Notes: generated by a model not told the origin, from the letters alone. Shown: positions 15,916 to 24,483, numbered from the stretch's first letter. The stretch is DNA of 38,823 nt from an uncultured Blautia sp. (GCA_900553515.1 USDN01000022.1:1-38823); one strand, 5' to 3'. Numbers and translations: made by a program.

Positions 15916-18711
15916 ATGAAGATTACACATTTAAAAGTAAATCATCTGGTAAATCCTATGGGATATGACCTGAGAAGGCCAAGTATATCCTATGTTGCGG
16001 AAGAGACAGATGGGAAAAAACAGGTAAAAGCTCAGGTACAGGCAGCTTTGGATAAGAATTTTGAACAGGTTGTTTATGACAGCGGCGAAAGTACAGAAGT
16101 TGTAAATACTGGACATCTTCTTCCCTTTGAGCCAGAACCAGAGACAAGATATTTCTGGCGAGTAAAGGTATGGGCAGACAACGGGGATGAGGCGGTAAGC
16201 GATACTGCCTGGTTTGAAACAGGAAAAGGCGGCGAATGGCAGGCAGACTGGATCACTCCGAAAGCAGATAAGGCCCTGCAGGTTTCCCTGGAAAAGACCA
16301 TAGATGTTAAAAAGCCTGTTAAAAGAGTAAGAATGTATGTTGTTGGCCTTGGTGTTTATGAGCTGTATTTAAACGGTAAAAAACAGGGGGATGAATGCCT
16401 TCTTCCGGGATATTGCGATTTTGATACCTGGATTCAGTATCAGACTTATGACCTGGAACTGGAACAGGGCAGAAATACAGTGGAAGTGCTGCTTGGCGAC
16501 GGTTGGTACAAGGGATGGTTTGGTCTGCGTAAAGATCATGAGAATTATGGCGACTGTCTGGCATGTATCGGAGAAATCCATATCCTGTATGAAGATGGTA
16601 CAGAGGAGATGATTCCTACAGACTGTACCTGGAAAGCAAGGAAGAGTAAAGTGGTATACAGCGGTATTTATCCGGGAGAAGTGTATGATGCGACACTTGA
16701 TACCAGTGAGCTTCTGGATGTGGAAAAGATAGATCTTGATAAGGCAAAATTATCGGAGCGTTTAAGCCCGCCAGTTACTGTCCACGAACGTATTAAGCCT
16801 GTTGAGGTAATCCATACTCCGGCAGGAGAGACGGTTCTTGATATGGGGCAGAATATGGTAGGATGGCTGTCCTTTAAATGCAGAGCCGCAAAAGGTACAA
16901 AATTGTTCTTCCAGTTTGGGGAAATCCTTCAGGACGGAAACTTTTACAATGAAAATCTCCGTACGGCAAAGGCAGAATTTACTTATATTGCAGATGGAAC
17001 AGAATGTGAAGTAAGACAGCATTTTACATTCTATGGTTTTCGATTTGTGAAAGTGCAGGGATGGGAAGGTGAACTGGATCCGGAAGATTTTACAGGTCTT
17101 GTGATACATTCAGAAATCGAAGAGATCGGTCATATAGAGACTTCCGATCCGCTGGTGAATCAGTTGATTCATAATGCAAAATGGGGTCAGAAAGGAAATT
17201 TCCTGGATGTTCCTACTGACTGTCCGCAGCGGGATGAGCGTTATGGATGGACTGGAGATGCTCAGATTTTTTCGGGAACTGCCTGCTTTAATACAGATGC
17301 ATATGCTTTTTATACGAAATATGGATTTGATGTGTATGCGGAACAGAAAAAATATAATGGCAGTGTACCGGATGTGGTTCCGTCAACAAACTACCCGGGT
17401 GATGGAAGTACTGCATGGGGAGAGGCGGCAACAATTATTCCATGGAATGTTTATCTTCATTATGGTGACAAGGAAATACTGGTGCGTCAGTATGACAGCA
17501 TGAAGGCCTGGGTTGATTATATGCGGGGCGAGGATAAAAAGTATGGAGATAAATATCTGTGGCAGAGCGGTTTCCATTACGGTGACTGGCTGGCACTGGA
17601 TGGGAATATACAAGGCGGAGTATACGGCGCAACAGATCCGTTTTTGATCTGCTCAGGATATTATTACTATTCTACAAATATTGTGGCAAAAGCAGCAGAA
17701 ATTCTTGGAAAGACTGAGGATGCCAGGTATTATAAGGAGTTGGCATCAAACATTCATGAAGCCTTTATCCGGGAATATTTTTCTCCGGCAGGAAGGTTAT
17801 GCGTAGATACCATGACCGCCTATGTGGTTGTATTGTACATGGGACTTACTCCGGATTTTGCATATGAGAATGTATGTAAAGGTTTACTGAACAAATTAAA
17901 GAAAAGCAGATACCATCTGAACACCGGCTTTGTGGGAACTCCTTATCTCTGTCGTGTGCTTTCAGAAAATGGTATGAATGACCTGGCATACCATCTGCTG
18001 ATGGAAAAAGGTTTCCCAGGTTGGCTGTATGAGGTTTTAATGGGAGCAACCACTGTATGGGAGAGATGGAACTCCGTTATGCCGGATGGGAAAATCAGCG
18101 GCACAGAAATGAACTCCTTAAATCATTATTCATATGGTTCTATTGTAGAATGGATGTATCGCAATATGCTTGGTATCCGTCCCTGTGAGGAGGGAGCTGG
18201 CTTTAAGAAGTTTATCCTTGCTCCTGCTCCAAATTATCAGATTACCCATGCAAAAGCAGTTCTGCGTTCAGCAGCCGGAAAAATAGAAAGTCAGTGGGAG
18301 ATCAAAGAGGGCATGCTGAATATGAGGTTTGCAGTTCCTTTTGACGCAGAAGCGGTAATTGTTCTTCCTGATGCATGTAAAGATTCACTGGATCTGTCAC
18401 AGCCTGGTATTCTGACAGCAGAGCAGAAAGGTAAAAGGGTAGAGCTGAGCGTACAGACTGGAATTTACGAATTCTCTTATATACCTACAACACCGTACAG
18501 AAAGATCTACAGTATTGATTCTCCTATGGAAGAACTGAAGGCAAATGAGAAAACAAGAAAAATATTAGAGGAGGATTATTTTTCATACTGTCCCAAGCTT
18601 CCTTTTGAGAAGGAACTGTATACATTGGAAGAATTGTTAAACGGACCGTTTACCAATCTTCCCTATGAGCAGCAGAGAGTCCTCGATGCAAGGCTGAGAG
18701 AAGTGGAATAA
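15916..18711 (+). CDS. GH78 alpha-L-rhamnosidase, cytoplasmic
   Basis: This enzyme hydrolyses terminal alpha-L-rhamnose from glycosides. It is 931 residues and shows the family domain order: N-terminal beta-sandwich domains (Bac_rhamnosid_N with GVYELYLNGKK and GDGWYKGWFG), then the (alpha/alpha)6 barrel from about residue 400. The barrel holds the catalytic signature PTDCPQRDERYGWTGD (Glu441 is the probable general acid). Further motifs are GDWLALDG, TTVWERWNS and LNHYSYGSIVEWMYR, followed by a C-terminal sandwich. There is no signal peptide, so it acts on substrate imported by the adjacent ABC transporter. About 75 residues follow the usual C-terminal domain (from PTTPYRKIYS on), of unknown role. 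It starts 12 bases after the regulator stop. Confidence 0.94.
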   Translation: MKITHLKVNHLVNPMGYDLRRPSISYVAEETDGKKQVKAQVQAALDKNFEQVVYDSGESTEVVNTGHLLPFEPEPETRYFWRVKVWADNGDEAVSDTAWFETGKGGEWQADWITPKADKALQVSLEKTIDVKKPVKRVRMYVVGLGVYELYLNGKKQGDECLLPGYCDFDTWIQYQTYDLELEQGRNTVEVLLGDGWYKGWFGLRKDHENYGDCLACIGEIHILYEDGTEEMIPTDCTWKARKSKVVYSGIYPGEVYDATLDTSELLDVEKIDLDKAKLSERLSPPVTVHERIKPVEVIHTPAGETVLDMGQNMVGWLSFKCRAAKGTKLFFQFGEILQDGNFYNENLRTAKAEFTYIADGTECEVRQHFTFYGFRFVKVQGWEGELDPEDFTGLVIHSEIEEIGHIETSDPLVNQLIHNAKWGQKGNFLDVPTDCPQRDERYGWTGDAQIFSGTACFNTDAYAFYTKYGFDVYAEQKKYNGSVPDVVPSTNYPGDGSTAWGEAATIIPWNVYLHYGDKEILVRQYDSMKAWVDYMRGEDKKYGDKYLWQSGFHYGDWLALDGNIQGGVYGATDPFLICSGYYYYSTNIVAKAAEILGKTEDARYYKELASNIHEAFIREYFSPAGRLCVDTMTAYVVVLYMGLTPDFAYENVCKGLLNKLKKSRYHLNTGFVGTPYLCRVLSENGMNDLAYHLLMEKGFPGWLYEVLMGATTVWERWNSVMPDGKISGTEMNSLNHYSYGSIVEWMYRNMLGIRPCEEGAGFKKFILAPAPNYQITHAKAVLRSAAGKIESQWEIKEGMLNMRFAVPFDAEAVIVLPDACKDSLDLSQPGILTAEQKGKRVELSVQTGIYEFSYIPTTPYRKIYSIDSPMEELKANEKTRKILEEDYFSYCPKLPFEKELYTLEELLNGPFTNLPYEQQRVLDARLREVE

Positions 18712-18727
18712 GCAGAAATGAAAGTAT

Positions 18728-18757
18728 ACCCCGGCGTTTCCTGTCGGGGTAATTTTA
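18728..18757 (+). terminator. Rho-independent terminator after the rhamnosidase gene
   Basis: ACCCCG and CGGGGT form a 6-bp GC-rich stem around an 11-base loop, followed by AATTTTAT, 17 bases after the GH78 stop codon. It closes the sugar-utilisation operon. The loop is long, so efficiency is uncertain. Confidence 0.65.
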
Positions 18758-18799
18758 TAATGTTTTACTTTATAAAAACCCATGATTCGCTTATAATAA

Positions 18800-19201
18800 A
18801 GATATAACTATAGCATATATGTAATAAAATACGAACAGGAAAAAAGACTGGACACAGACAGCAGGAAGTGGAAGCAATTTTTAGAAGAATATGCAGAAAT
18901 TGAAAGATACCTGAAGGAGAGTTTTCTAGAAAAAGGAAACGAAAAAGCATACTGTGATATGATTGAACTGATTATTCGGGTTGCTGATTATGTGTTCAGG
19001 GACAAGGAAAATGTAAGGAAAGGATTTGGTGATGTAATGGGTGGAAAGGTACTGGAACTGGAATCGGATAAGCTGATTCAGAAGGGAATCGAACAAGGCA
19101 TTGCCATGGAACGACAGAACACAGAACTTGTACGTCAGAAAGCAGAAGCGGAGATTCAGAGGTTGAAAAAGCTTTTGGAAGAAAAGAATAATAAACAGTA
19201 A
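18800..19201 (+). pseudogene. Decayed C-terminal remnant of an Rpn/PD-(D/E)XK nuclease-type transposase protein
   Basis: A frame with no start codon is open from base 18800 (after a TAA at 18797) to a TAA at 19199-19201, encoding about 133 residues. The first usable ATG is at 18959 and would give only an 80-residue C-terminal piece. The product runs KWKQFLEEYAEIERYLKE, then MIELIIRVADYVF, then a charged coiled coil containing KGIEQGI and a repetitive Glu/Lys/Gln tail. Such GIEQG-type tails are common at the ends of Rpn / TIGR01784 proteins, which is why I suggest that origin. No nuclease motif is present. The rest of the interval 18712-19390 holds only a terminator, a hairpin and a direct repeat. 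Confidence 0.45.
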
Positions 19202-19209
19202 TTTTTGTG

Positions 19210-19251
19210 GTACAATCGCCCCTATCTGGAAATGGATAGGGGCGATTGTAC
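19210..19251 (+). terminator. Perfect 17-bp hairpin, possible terminator
   Basis: GTACAATCGCCCCTATC (19210-19226) and its exact reverse complement (19235-19251) surround the 8-base loop TGGAAATG. It starts 9 bases after the stop of the decayed ORF. Only AATTATAATATTTT follows, not a clean T run, so it may be a weak terminator or a structural or mobile-element end. Confidence 0.55.
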
Positions 19252-19263
19252 AATTATAATATT

Positions 19264-19284
19264 TTCCTTATAAATTCCTTATAA
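19264..19284 (+). promoter_or_regulatory. Direct repeat TTCCTTATAA x2 with 11-bp period, possible LanR operator
   Basis: TTCCTTATAA occurs at 19264-19273 and 19275-19284, an 11-base period typical of OmpR-family response-regulator sites. Possible -10 hexamers TATCTT (19286-19291) or TATCCT (19293-19298) follow directly. It lies about 105 bases before the transporter start codon. Inference only. Confidence 0.4.
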
Positions 19285-19390
19285 TTATCTTTTATCCTGT
19301 AGGTACAAAAGGAAAAGCGGGAATTGGCGGAGAATTTTGAACCGCAAACACCTGTGATTCTCAAAAATATCTTACTTACAGGAGGCAAAG

Positions 19391-20095
19391 ATGAGTCAGA
19401 ATATCATAGAAATCAGAAATCTTGAGAAATCATTCAAACATCAAAAAGTGATCGACAATATATCCATGACGATCCCGGAAGGCTGTGTTTACGGTCTTCT
19501 GGGACCAAACGGAGCAGGAAAATCTACATTATTAAAAATGATGACGGGCCTTATGCGGCCGGATTCCGGACAGATTATTTTTCAGGGACATCCATGGAGC
19601 AGGAAGGATTTAAAGAAAATAGGGGGGCTGATCGAAACGCCTCCTATTTATGAGAACCTGTCTGCCTGGGAAAATCTCAAGGTACGGGCTCTGATACTGG
19701 GGGAAACAGAAGCTCGGATGAGGGAAGTCCTGGAGATTGTGGATCTTACTGATACGGGGAAAAAGCCTTCGGGAAAATTTTCGCTGGGAATGAAGCAGAG
19801 ACTGGGAATTGCTATTGCTCTTCTGGGCCATCCCAAGCTTTTGATTCTGGATGAGCCGGTGAATGGTCTGGATCCTCTGGGAATTCAGGAACTTCGTCAT
19901 CTGATCCGCAGTTTTCCCGATCAGGGAATTACTGTTGTGGTATCCAGCCATATTTTAAGCGAGATTCAGCTGACTGCGGATTATATTGGGATTATGGCCA
20001 ATGGAAGGCTTGGATATGAAGGGATCATGGACGAAAGTCAGGATCTGGAACAGCTGTTTATGAAAATTGTGGCAGCAGAGAGAGGAGTGAGATAA
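19391..20095 (+). CDS. LanF-type ABC transporter ATP-binding protein (lantibiotic/antimicrobial peptide protection)
   Basis: This ATPase energises export of membrane-active peptides. The 234-residue protein has Walker A GPNGAGKST, signature FSLGMKQR, Walker B LLILDEPVNGLDP and switch histidine SSHILSE. The Q-loop glutamine is replaced by glutamate in GGLIETPPIYENLSA. This E-loop is the documented hallmark of lantibiotic-immunity (NisF/NukF-type) ATPases. The ATG at 19391 follows ACAGGAGGC. Two permease genes follow without gaps, giving the LanF-E-G order. A bacitracin-resistance BcrA-like role is the main alternative. Confidence 0.87.
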   Translation: MSQNIIEIRNLEKSFKHQKVIDNISMTIPEGCVYGLLGPNGAGKSTLLKMMTGLMRPDSGQIIFQGHPWSRKDLKKIGGLIETPPIYENLSAWENLKVRALILGETEARMREVLEIVDLTDTGKKPSGKFSLGMKQRLGIAIALLGHPKLLILDEPVNGLDPLGIQELRHLIRSFPDQGITVVVSSHILSEIQLTADYIGIMANGRLGYEGIMDESQDLEQLFMKIVAAERGVR

Positions 20096-20860
20096 GTGAG
20101 TACATACTTTAAAGCTGAGAAAATGAAATACCGCCATACTTTTTTGTGGAAACTGATGATTCTGATGCCGGCGGTAAGTGCTCTTTTGTCTGCGCAGCTG
20201 ACTCATAATTATTTTGCAATGGATGGCTATAACTGGTGGTATATGCTGATGATGCCGGGATTTTTGGCAGTGGCCTGCGGACAGATTGGAGGAAAGGATC
20301 ATAAAAAACAGAACCGTACCATCTGGGCGCTTCCGGCAGACATGGGAAAGATCTGGGATGCAAAGATTTTATTGTCAGCCATGGCAAGCGGTCTGGCTAC
20401 GTTACTTCTGATGGTATTTGTTCTTATTGGAGCAGCTGTCATGGAAAGAGGACTTCACATGACTTTTTTTAACGCACCAGCTGTACCGAACCAGATTCTT
20501 GCAGCGGTACTGATCTGGCTCACGTCCCTGTGGCAGCTTCCTCTCTGTTTGTTTCTGGTGCAGAAAACAGGAGTGCTGGTTATGGTGATCATAAGTGTGG
20601 GACTGAGCCAGGCAGTTGGACCGCTTATGGCGTTGGAAAAGCTGTTTTTTCTTGTTCCATATGGAATTACCCCCAGAGTTATGTGCCCTGTTTTAAAAAC
20701 TCTGCCTAACGGTTTGCCGGCACAGCCGGGACAGATGACATATACGCCTGAGCTTATGAGCGTACCGGCAGCTGTGATGGGAGTAGCTGTCTCTCTTTTG
20801 TGGTTTGGAGTGCTCTGGTATTTTACCCGGAAATGGTTTCAAAGGCAGGTGGAAAGATAA
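20096..20860 (+). CDS. LanE-type ABC transporter permease
   Basis: This is a membrane permease of 254 residues with about six hydrophobic segments (near 17-35, 43-62, 96-118, 135-160, 165-185 and 225-245). The beginning MSTYFKAEKMKYRHTFLWKL is typical of LanE/LanG permeases (short basic N-terminus then TM1). Translation starts with GTG immediately after the LanF stop (TAA GTG), with AGAGAGGAG just before it. Its stop shares a base with the start of the next permease gene. Family assignment rests on length, topology and position. Confidence 0.82.
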   Translation: MSTYFKAEKMKYRHTFLWKLMILMPAVSALLSAQLTHNYFAMDGYNWWYMLMMPGFLAVACGQIGGKDHKKQNRTIWALPADMGKIWDAKILLSAMASGLATLLLMVFVLIGAAVMERGLHMTFFNAPAVPNQILAAVLIWLTSLWQLPLCLFLVQKTGVLVMVIISVGLSQAVGPLMALEKLFFLVPYGITPRVMCPVLKTLPNGLPAQPGQMTYTPELMSVPAAVMGVAVSLLWFGVLWYFTRKWFQRQVER

Positions 20861-21597
20861 TGAAATTACTAAAAGCAGAATTTTATAAAATGCGCCGTAC
20901 ATTTTTGTTTCCCATTCATGTGGTTGTTCCTTTTGCTGCCGGTGTTCTTTTTCTGGCGTGGACCAGGATCAGCGCACAGCTTCAGTTTTCTGTTTTTGTG
21001 CAGGCAGTGGGAGTTGCTTTTCCGGTACTGGCATCTGTGATCTGCGCCGGAAATGTGGATTTGGAGCTTTCCGGTCATCTTCAGGGATTTCTTATGACTA
21101 CAGGAAAAAAGGGAAGCGCCCTGCTGGCAAAATGGATGAGTCTTGAGATCCTTGCTTTTTTCGCGGTAATGGGTGCTGTGATTTTTTATGGAGCAGGCAA
21201 CCGTCTGATATTAGGCGACATGGAAATACCGTTTTCTGTTTTTCTGAAAGCAGGAGTTTTTCTCTGGCTGGGAAGTCTGCCTCTCTATCTGGAGCATTTG
21301 TTTCTGAATCTTTGCTTTTCAAAAGCAGTGTCACTGGCTGTTTCCATAGGGCAGCTTCTGATCTCCGCTCTGTTTCTGACAGGACTCGGACAGGGGAAAT
21401 GGCATTATATTCCCTGCTCCTGGAGTTCTCGTGGAACATCTCTGTATCTTGCAGAAAAATTTAACAGAAGAGCGGCACTTGGAGCTGCCAGTACAGATCT
21501 GAGAGATATCTCCACCTGTATCTTGCTGGGAGTGATCCTTTGTGTCATAATCTTTATATGGTTTCATTTTTATGAGGGCAGGCAGGAAAATGAGTAG
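20860..21597 (+). CDS. LanG-type ABC transporter permease
   Basis: This is the second permease of the transporter, 245 residues, beginning MKLLKAEFYKMRRTFLFPIH, again basic followed by a membrane segment. About six hydrophobic stretches follow. The ATG at 20860 overlaps the LanE stop by one base (TAATG); an in-frame ATG at 20800 inside LanE is rejected. With LanF and LanE it would form a heteromeric exporter that pulls lantibiotic-like peptides out of the membrane. The next gene, a response regulator, starts 11 bases after its stop. Confidence 0.82.
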   Translation: MKLLKAEFYKMRRTFLFPIHVVVPFAAGVLFLAWTRISAQLQFSVFVQAVGVAFPVLASVICAGNVDLELSGHLQGFLMTTGKKGSALLAKWMSLEILAFFAVMGAVIFYGAGNRLILGDMEIPFSVFLKAGVFLWLGSLPLYLEHLFLNLCFSKAVSLAVSIGQLLISALFLTGLGQGKWHYIPCSWSSRGTSLYLAEKFNRRAALGAASTDLRDISTCILLGVILCVIIFIWFHFYEGRQENE

Positions 21598-21608
21598 GAG
21601 GAAAATAT

Positions 21609-22268
21609 ATGTGCAGGATTCTGGCTGTTGATGACGATAGGGGGATTCTGGCAGTGATCCGTAAAGCGCTGGAAAAGGAAGGATATCTGGTGGATACGCT
21701 GGATGATCCGGAAAAAATAGATCCGGAGAGACTAAGCGACTATCAGTTGATCCTTCTGGATGTTATGATGCCGGGAACAGATGGATTTACAGTCTGCCGG
21801 AGGATTCGGGAACAGGTGGACTGCCCAATACTTTTTGTAACGGCAAAAACAGAAGAAGGCGATCTGATTACTGGCTTTGGCCTGGGGGCAGACGATTATA
21901 TCAGGAAACCCTTTGGTCTGGGAGAACTGCGGGCAAGGGTAGCGGCTCATCTTCGCCGGGAAAACAGAGAAAAAAGACACAGGATCACTTTGGGAGATCT
22001 GGAATTTTCTTTGCAGGCAAAAGAAATTTACTGTCAGGGACAGCCGATTCCTCTGACAAAAAGTGAATATGCGATTTGCGAGTATCTTGCCCTGAACAGA
22101 GGGCAGGTGTTTTCAAAGGAGCGGATCTACGAGCATGTTTTTGGATATGATGGAGAAAGCGACAGCTCTGTCATTACGGAGCATGTTAAAAATATCCGGG
22201 CAAAGTTTCAGAAGGTGGGAGCGTCGCCCGTAGAAACAGTATGGGGGATCGGGTATAAATGGAAGTAA
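21609..22268 (+). CDS. OmpR-family response regulator (LanR-like)
   Basis: This two-component DNA-binding regulator has 219 residues. The receiver domain shows VDDDRGIL, phospho-acceptor Asp51 in LILLDVMMPG, the switch threonine in FVTAKTEE and the lysine in YIRKPFG. The C-terminal winged helix contains LTKSEYAICEYL and VITEHVKNIRAKF, ending GIGYKWK. The start follows AGGAGGAAAATAT. It overlaps the kinase gene by 10 bases. Expected to control the upstream transporter operon, possibly at the 11-bp direct repeat. Confidence 0.93.
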   Translation: MCRILAVDDDRGILAVIRKALEKEGYLVDTLDDPEKIDPERLSDYQLILLDVMMPGTDGFTVCRRIREQVDCPILFVTAKTEEGDLITGFGLGADDYIRKPFGLGELRARVAAHLRRENREKRHRITLGDLEFSLQAKEIYCQGQPIPLTKSEYAICEYLALNRGQVFSKERIYEHVFGYDGESDSSVITEHVKNIRAKFQKVGASPVETVWGIGYKWK

Positions 22269-23746
22269 AAAAACAGAAAAAAACAACCCTGACAGGTCTG
22301 TTTGGAAAATATATTCTGGGTTTTACTGTTATTGTGATCCTGCTGGCTTTTATTTGTTTTTTTGTAATGATTGGAACGGTCACGATGATCGGCGGTCTTT
22401 TGCTTCCTGCTAATCATGCAGAGCAGGTTCTGGCAGAAAATGGTGATAAGATCCGGAATGCAGAAATGGTGACAGAAGAACTGATACCGGCGGGAACCTT
22501 CTATGGAGTTTTTTCTGCAGAAGGAAAATTTCTTTATGGAAATTTTGATGAGAAAGAAGAAAAAATTGCATGGGAAAAATACCGGAAAGACAATAAATAT
22601 GCAGAAGGAAAAGGATATTATTCTTTTTTCAGGAGAAAAAACGGACAGGTTTGTATTACAAAATATTTTGTAGAAGTCCGTTATGCAAATGAAAAGTGGA
22701 ATCAGATACTGCCGCCGGCGGAACAGCTTACCACCTGGTTTACCATAGGACTGTTTGTTATTCTGACAGCTGCCAGCGGTTTTGTCCTGTCCAGATGTTT
22801 TGCCCGAAGGATGAGAAGGCAGCTGGAGGGGCTTTGTGAAGCAACGGAAAAAATTGCTGCCAGTGATCTGGAATTTGAGAGCAGGCCGTCGGATATCCAG
22901 GAGATCGGAGATGTCCTGATGTCTCTGGAAAAAATGAAAATTGCGCTGAAGGATTCTCTTCAGCAGCAGTGGGAATCTGAGCAGCAGAAAAATCGACAGA
23001 TTTCTGCCCTGGCACACGATATCAAAACACCTTTGACGGTAGTCAGGGGAAATGCAGAGCTTCTTGCAGAGGGAGAGCTTAAAGAAGAGGATCAGGAATG
23101 TGTTCTGGAGATTCTGAAAAATGCAGCATATATGGAGCAGTATCTGGGTTCCATGCGTCAGGTTCTGAGAGGACGGGAGAAAGAAGAGACACAGGAGATG
23201 GTGAAAACGAGCGAACTGACCCGGAAGCTTCAGGAAGAGGCAGAGGTTCTTGGAGCGGCAGAGAAGATTCCGGTAATCATGGAGAGCGAAAGTGCAGACA
23301 AAAGAAAAGCTGGGGATTTTCCCGGATTTCTGGAGCCTGAGACGGAAAATACGGATGAAATCCTCTGCTGTACAGACGAGATGATGCGGGCATGGAGGAA
23401 TATTCTGGGAAATGCTCTGGAGCATACAGATCCTGCCCGGGGAATCCGTATAGAGATCCGGACAGAGGAGATATCAGAGAATCGGGATTCTTCCAGACGA
23501 TATCTTGTGGCTGCGGTACGGGATCATGGATCAGGTTTTTCGGAGCAGGCACTTATTTACGGAGCAGAGCCTTTTTTCAGCGGAGACGACAGTCGTCATG
23601 ACCGGACACATCAGGGGCTGGGGCTGTCTATTGCAGATACTTTTATGAAAAAACAGGGAGGATTTCTAAAATTCGCGAATTCAGAGGATGGGAGCGGAGC
23701 AGAGGTTTCCCTCTGGATCAAAACAATTGATAATAAAGGGGAGTGA
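22259..23746 (+). CDS. Sensor histidine kinase (LanK-like)
   Basis: This 495-residue membrane kinase is the partner of the preceding regulator. TM1 spans about residues 15-48, an extracytoplasmic domain of about 110 residues follows, and TM2 is at about 158-180. HAMP leads into the dimerisation helix with phospho-acceptor His253 in ALAHDIKTPLTVVRGN. The ATPase domain has the N-box RNILGNALEHT, the G1-box VRDHGSGF and the G2-box HQGLGLSIADTF. A roughly 40-residue acidic insertion before the N-box is unusual. The start codon lies inside the regulator gene. SpaK/NisK-type kinases sense peptides, which is the expected role here. Confidence 0.92.
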   Translation: MEVKKQKKTTLTGLFGKYILGFTVIVILLAFICFFVMIGTVTMIGGLLLPANHAEQVLAENGDKIRNAEMVTEELIPAGTFYGVFSAEGKFLYGNFDEKEEKIAWEKYRKDNKYAEGKGYYSFFRRKNGQVCITKYFVEVRYANEKWNQILPPAEQLTTWFTIGLFVILTAASGFVLSRCFARRMRRQLEGLCEATEKIAASDLEFESRPSDIQEIGDVLMSLEKMKIALKDSLQQQWESEQQKNRQISALAHDIKTPLTVVRGNAELLAEGELKEEDQECVLEILKNAAYMEQYLGSMRQVLRGREKEETQEMVKTSELTRKLQEEAEVLGAAEKIPVIMESESADKRKAGDFPGFLEPETENTDEILCCTDEMMRAWRNILGNALEHTDPARGIRIEIRTEEISENRDSSRRYLVAAVRDHGSGFSEQALIYGAEPFFSGDDSRHDRTHQGLGLSIADTFMKKQGGFLKFANSEDGSGAEVSLWIKTIDNKGE

Positions 23747-23755
23747 ATAAGAATT

Positions 23756-23795
23756 CCCGGGAATCAGAAACGATTCCCGGGTGCTTTTATTTTTT
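23756..23795. terminator. Rho-independent terminator, probably bidirectional
   Basis: CCCGGGAATC (23756-23765) and GATTCCCGGG (23772-23781) form a perfect 10-bp stem with a 6-base loop. TGCTTTTATTTTTT follows on the plus strand. It lies between two converging genes and its plus-strand T tract overlaps the TetR stop codon. On the minus strand only AATTCTTATT follows. Confidence 0.85.
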
Positions 23796-24356
23796 AGGAA
23801 AAAATTTTTCGATATAGGAAGCGGTGAGACTGATAAAACTGTCGGTATCCAGGTTATTGTCCCGGATCGTCTCGTGCATGGAAAGACCATCGGAAAGGAG
23901 CAGCAGAAGCCATGCAAAATATTCGCCGGATACCTTGTCGGTACGTTTGGAAATTTTTTCTGCGATCAGGGAGGCGAAGCACTGGTAGCGCCGGATCAGA
24001 TGCGTCCGTATTTCTTCGTTGCCGATCATGGCATCATAAAAAAGCGGAAGACGGAGTTTAACCCCTGCCACATCACGTTCAAGAATATATTTTACCAGAC
24101 GGTGGAGAGAGGTGTCCTTGTCTGCATTTTCGGTCCACTGACAAAGCTCCTTCCATTGTTCATCCAGGTATTTATCTGTAATGGCAAAAAGGATCTCGTT
24201 TTTATTTTTAAAATGATAATAGAGAGTTCCCTTGGAAATGCCCGTCTGGGCTGCCAGCTGGGAAAGAGAAATCTCTGAAAAAGGTTTTTCTGCTAAAAGT
24301 TCCTCCGCAGCTTCGATGATCAGGCTGCGGACATCTTCTTTACGGGGAGCGGCCAT
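23787..24356 (-). CDS. TetR/AcrR-family transcriptional regulator
   Basis: This one-domain repressor has 189 residues. The N-terminal TetR helix-turn-helix covers residues about 8-55, with ISLSQLAAQTGISKGTLYYHF followed by KNKNEILFAITDKY. The C-terminal half is a helical ligand-binding domain with no close family I recognise. The start at 24356 follows AGGAGGTACACCT. It is divergent from the five-gene redox operon and separated from it by 166 bases containing a promoter and a palindromic element, so it most likely represses that operon. The ligand is unknown; a lipid-like or hydrophobic effector is plausible for this family. Confidence 0.9.
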   Translation of the reverse strand: MAAPRKEDVRSLIIEAAEELLAEKPFSEISLSQLAAQTGISKGTLYYHFKNKNEILFAITDKYLDEQWKELCQWTENADKDTSLHRLVKYILERDVAGVKLRLPLFYDAMIGNEEIRTHLIRRYQCFASLIAEKISKRTDKVSGEYFAWLLLLLSDGLSMHETIRDNNLDTDSFISLTASYIEKFFPKK

Positions 24357-24445
24357 AGGTGTACCTCCTGAAATCTGTCTACAGGAATATCATAGCGTGT
24401 TTTGTATGCTTTGTCTATAAAACTGTGAAAATGATAATAAATTTA

Positions 24446-24473
24446 TTGACTTTGCATAAAAACATGATACTAT
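24446..24473 (+). promoter_or_regulatory. Putative sigma-A promoter of the five-gene redox operon
   Basis: TTGACT (24446-24451) and TACTAT (24468-24473) are separated by 16 bases, about 50 bases before the first start codon. A TATAAG shifted by three bases is an alternative -10. Confidence 0.6.
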
Positions 24474-24483
24474 AAGATAAAAG

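Noticed and set aside
18959..19201. Intact 80-residue gene
   Set aside because: The same frame is open far upstream without a start codon and the sequence looks like the tail of a longer protein, so it is listed as a remnant.
19201..19390. Possible short lantibiotic precursor gene before LanF
   Set aside because: Short frames here (for example from the ATG near 19232) end within a dozen or so codons and contain no Ser/Thr/Cys-rich core or leader motif.
22208..23425. 405-codon minus-strand ORF opposite the LanK kinase
   Set aside because: Antiparallel to a clear histidine kinase with all motifs; the translation is rich in Cys, Phe, His and Ser without domain motifs.
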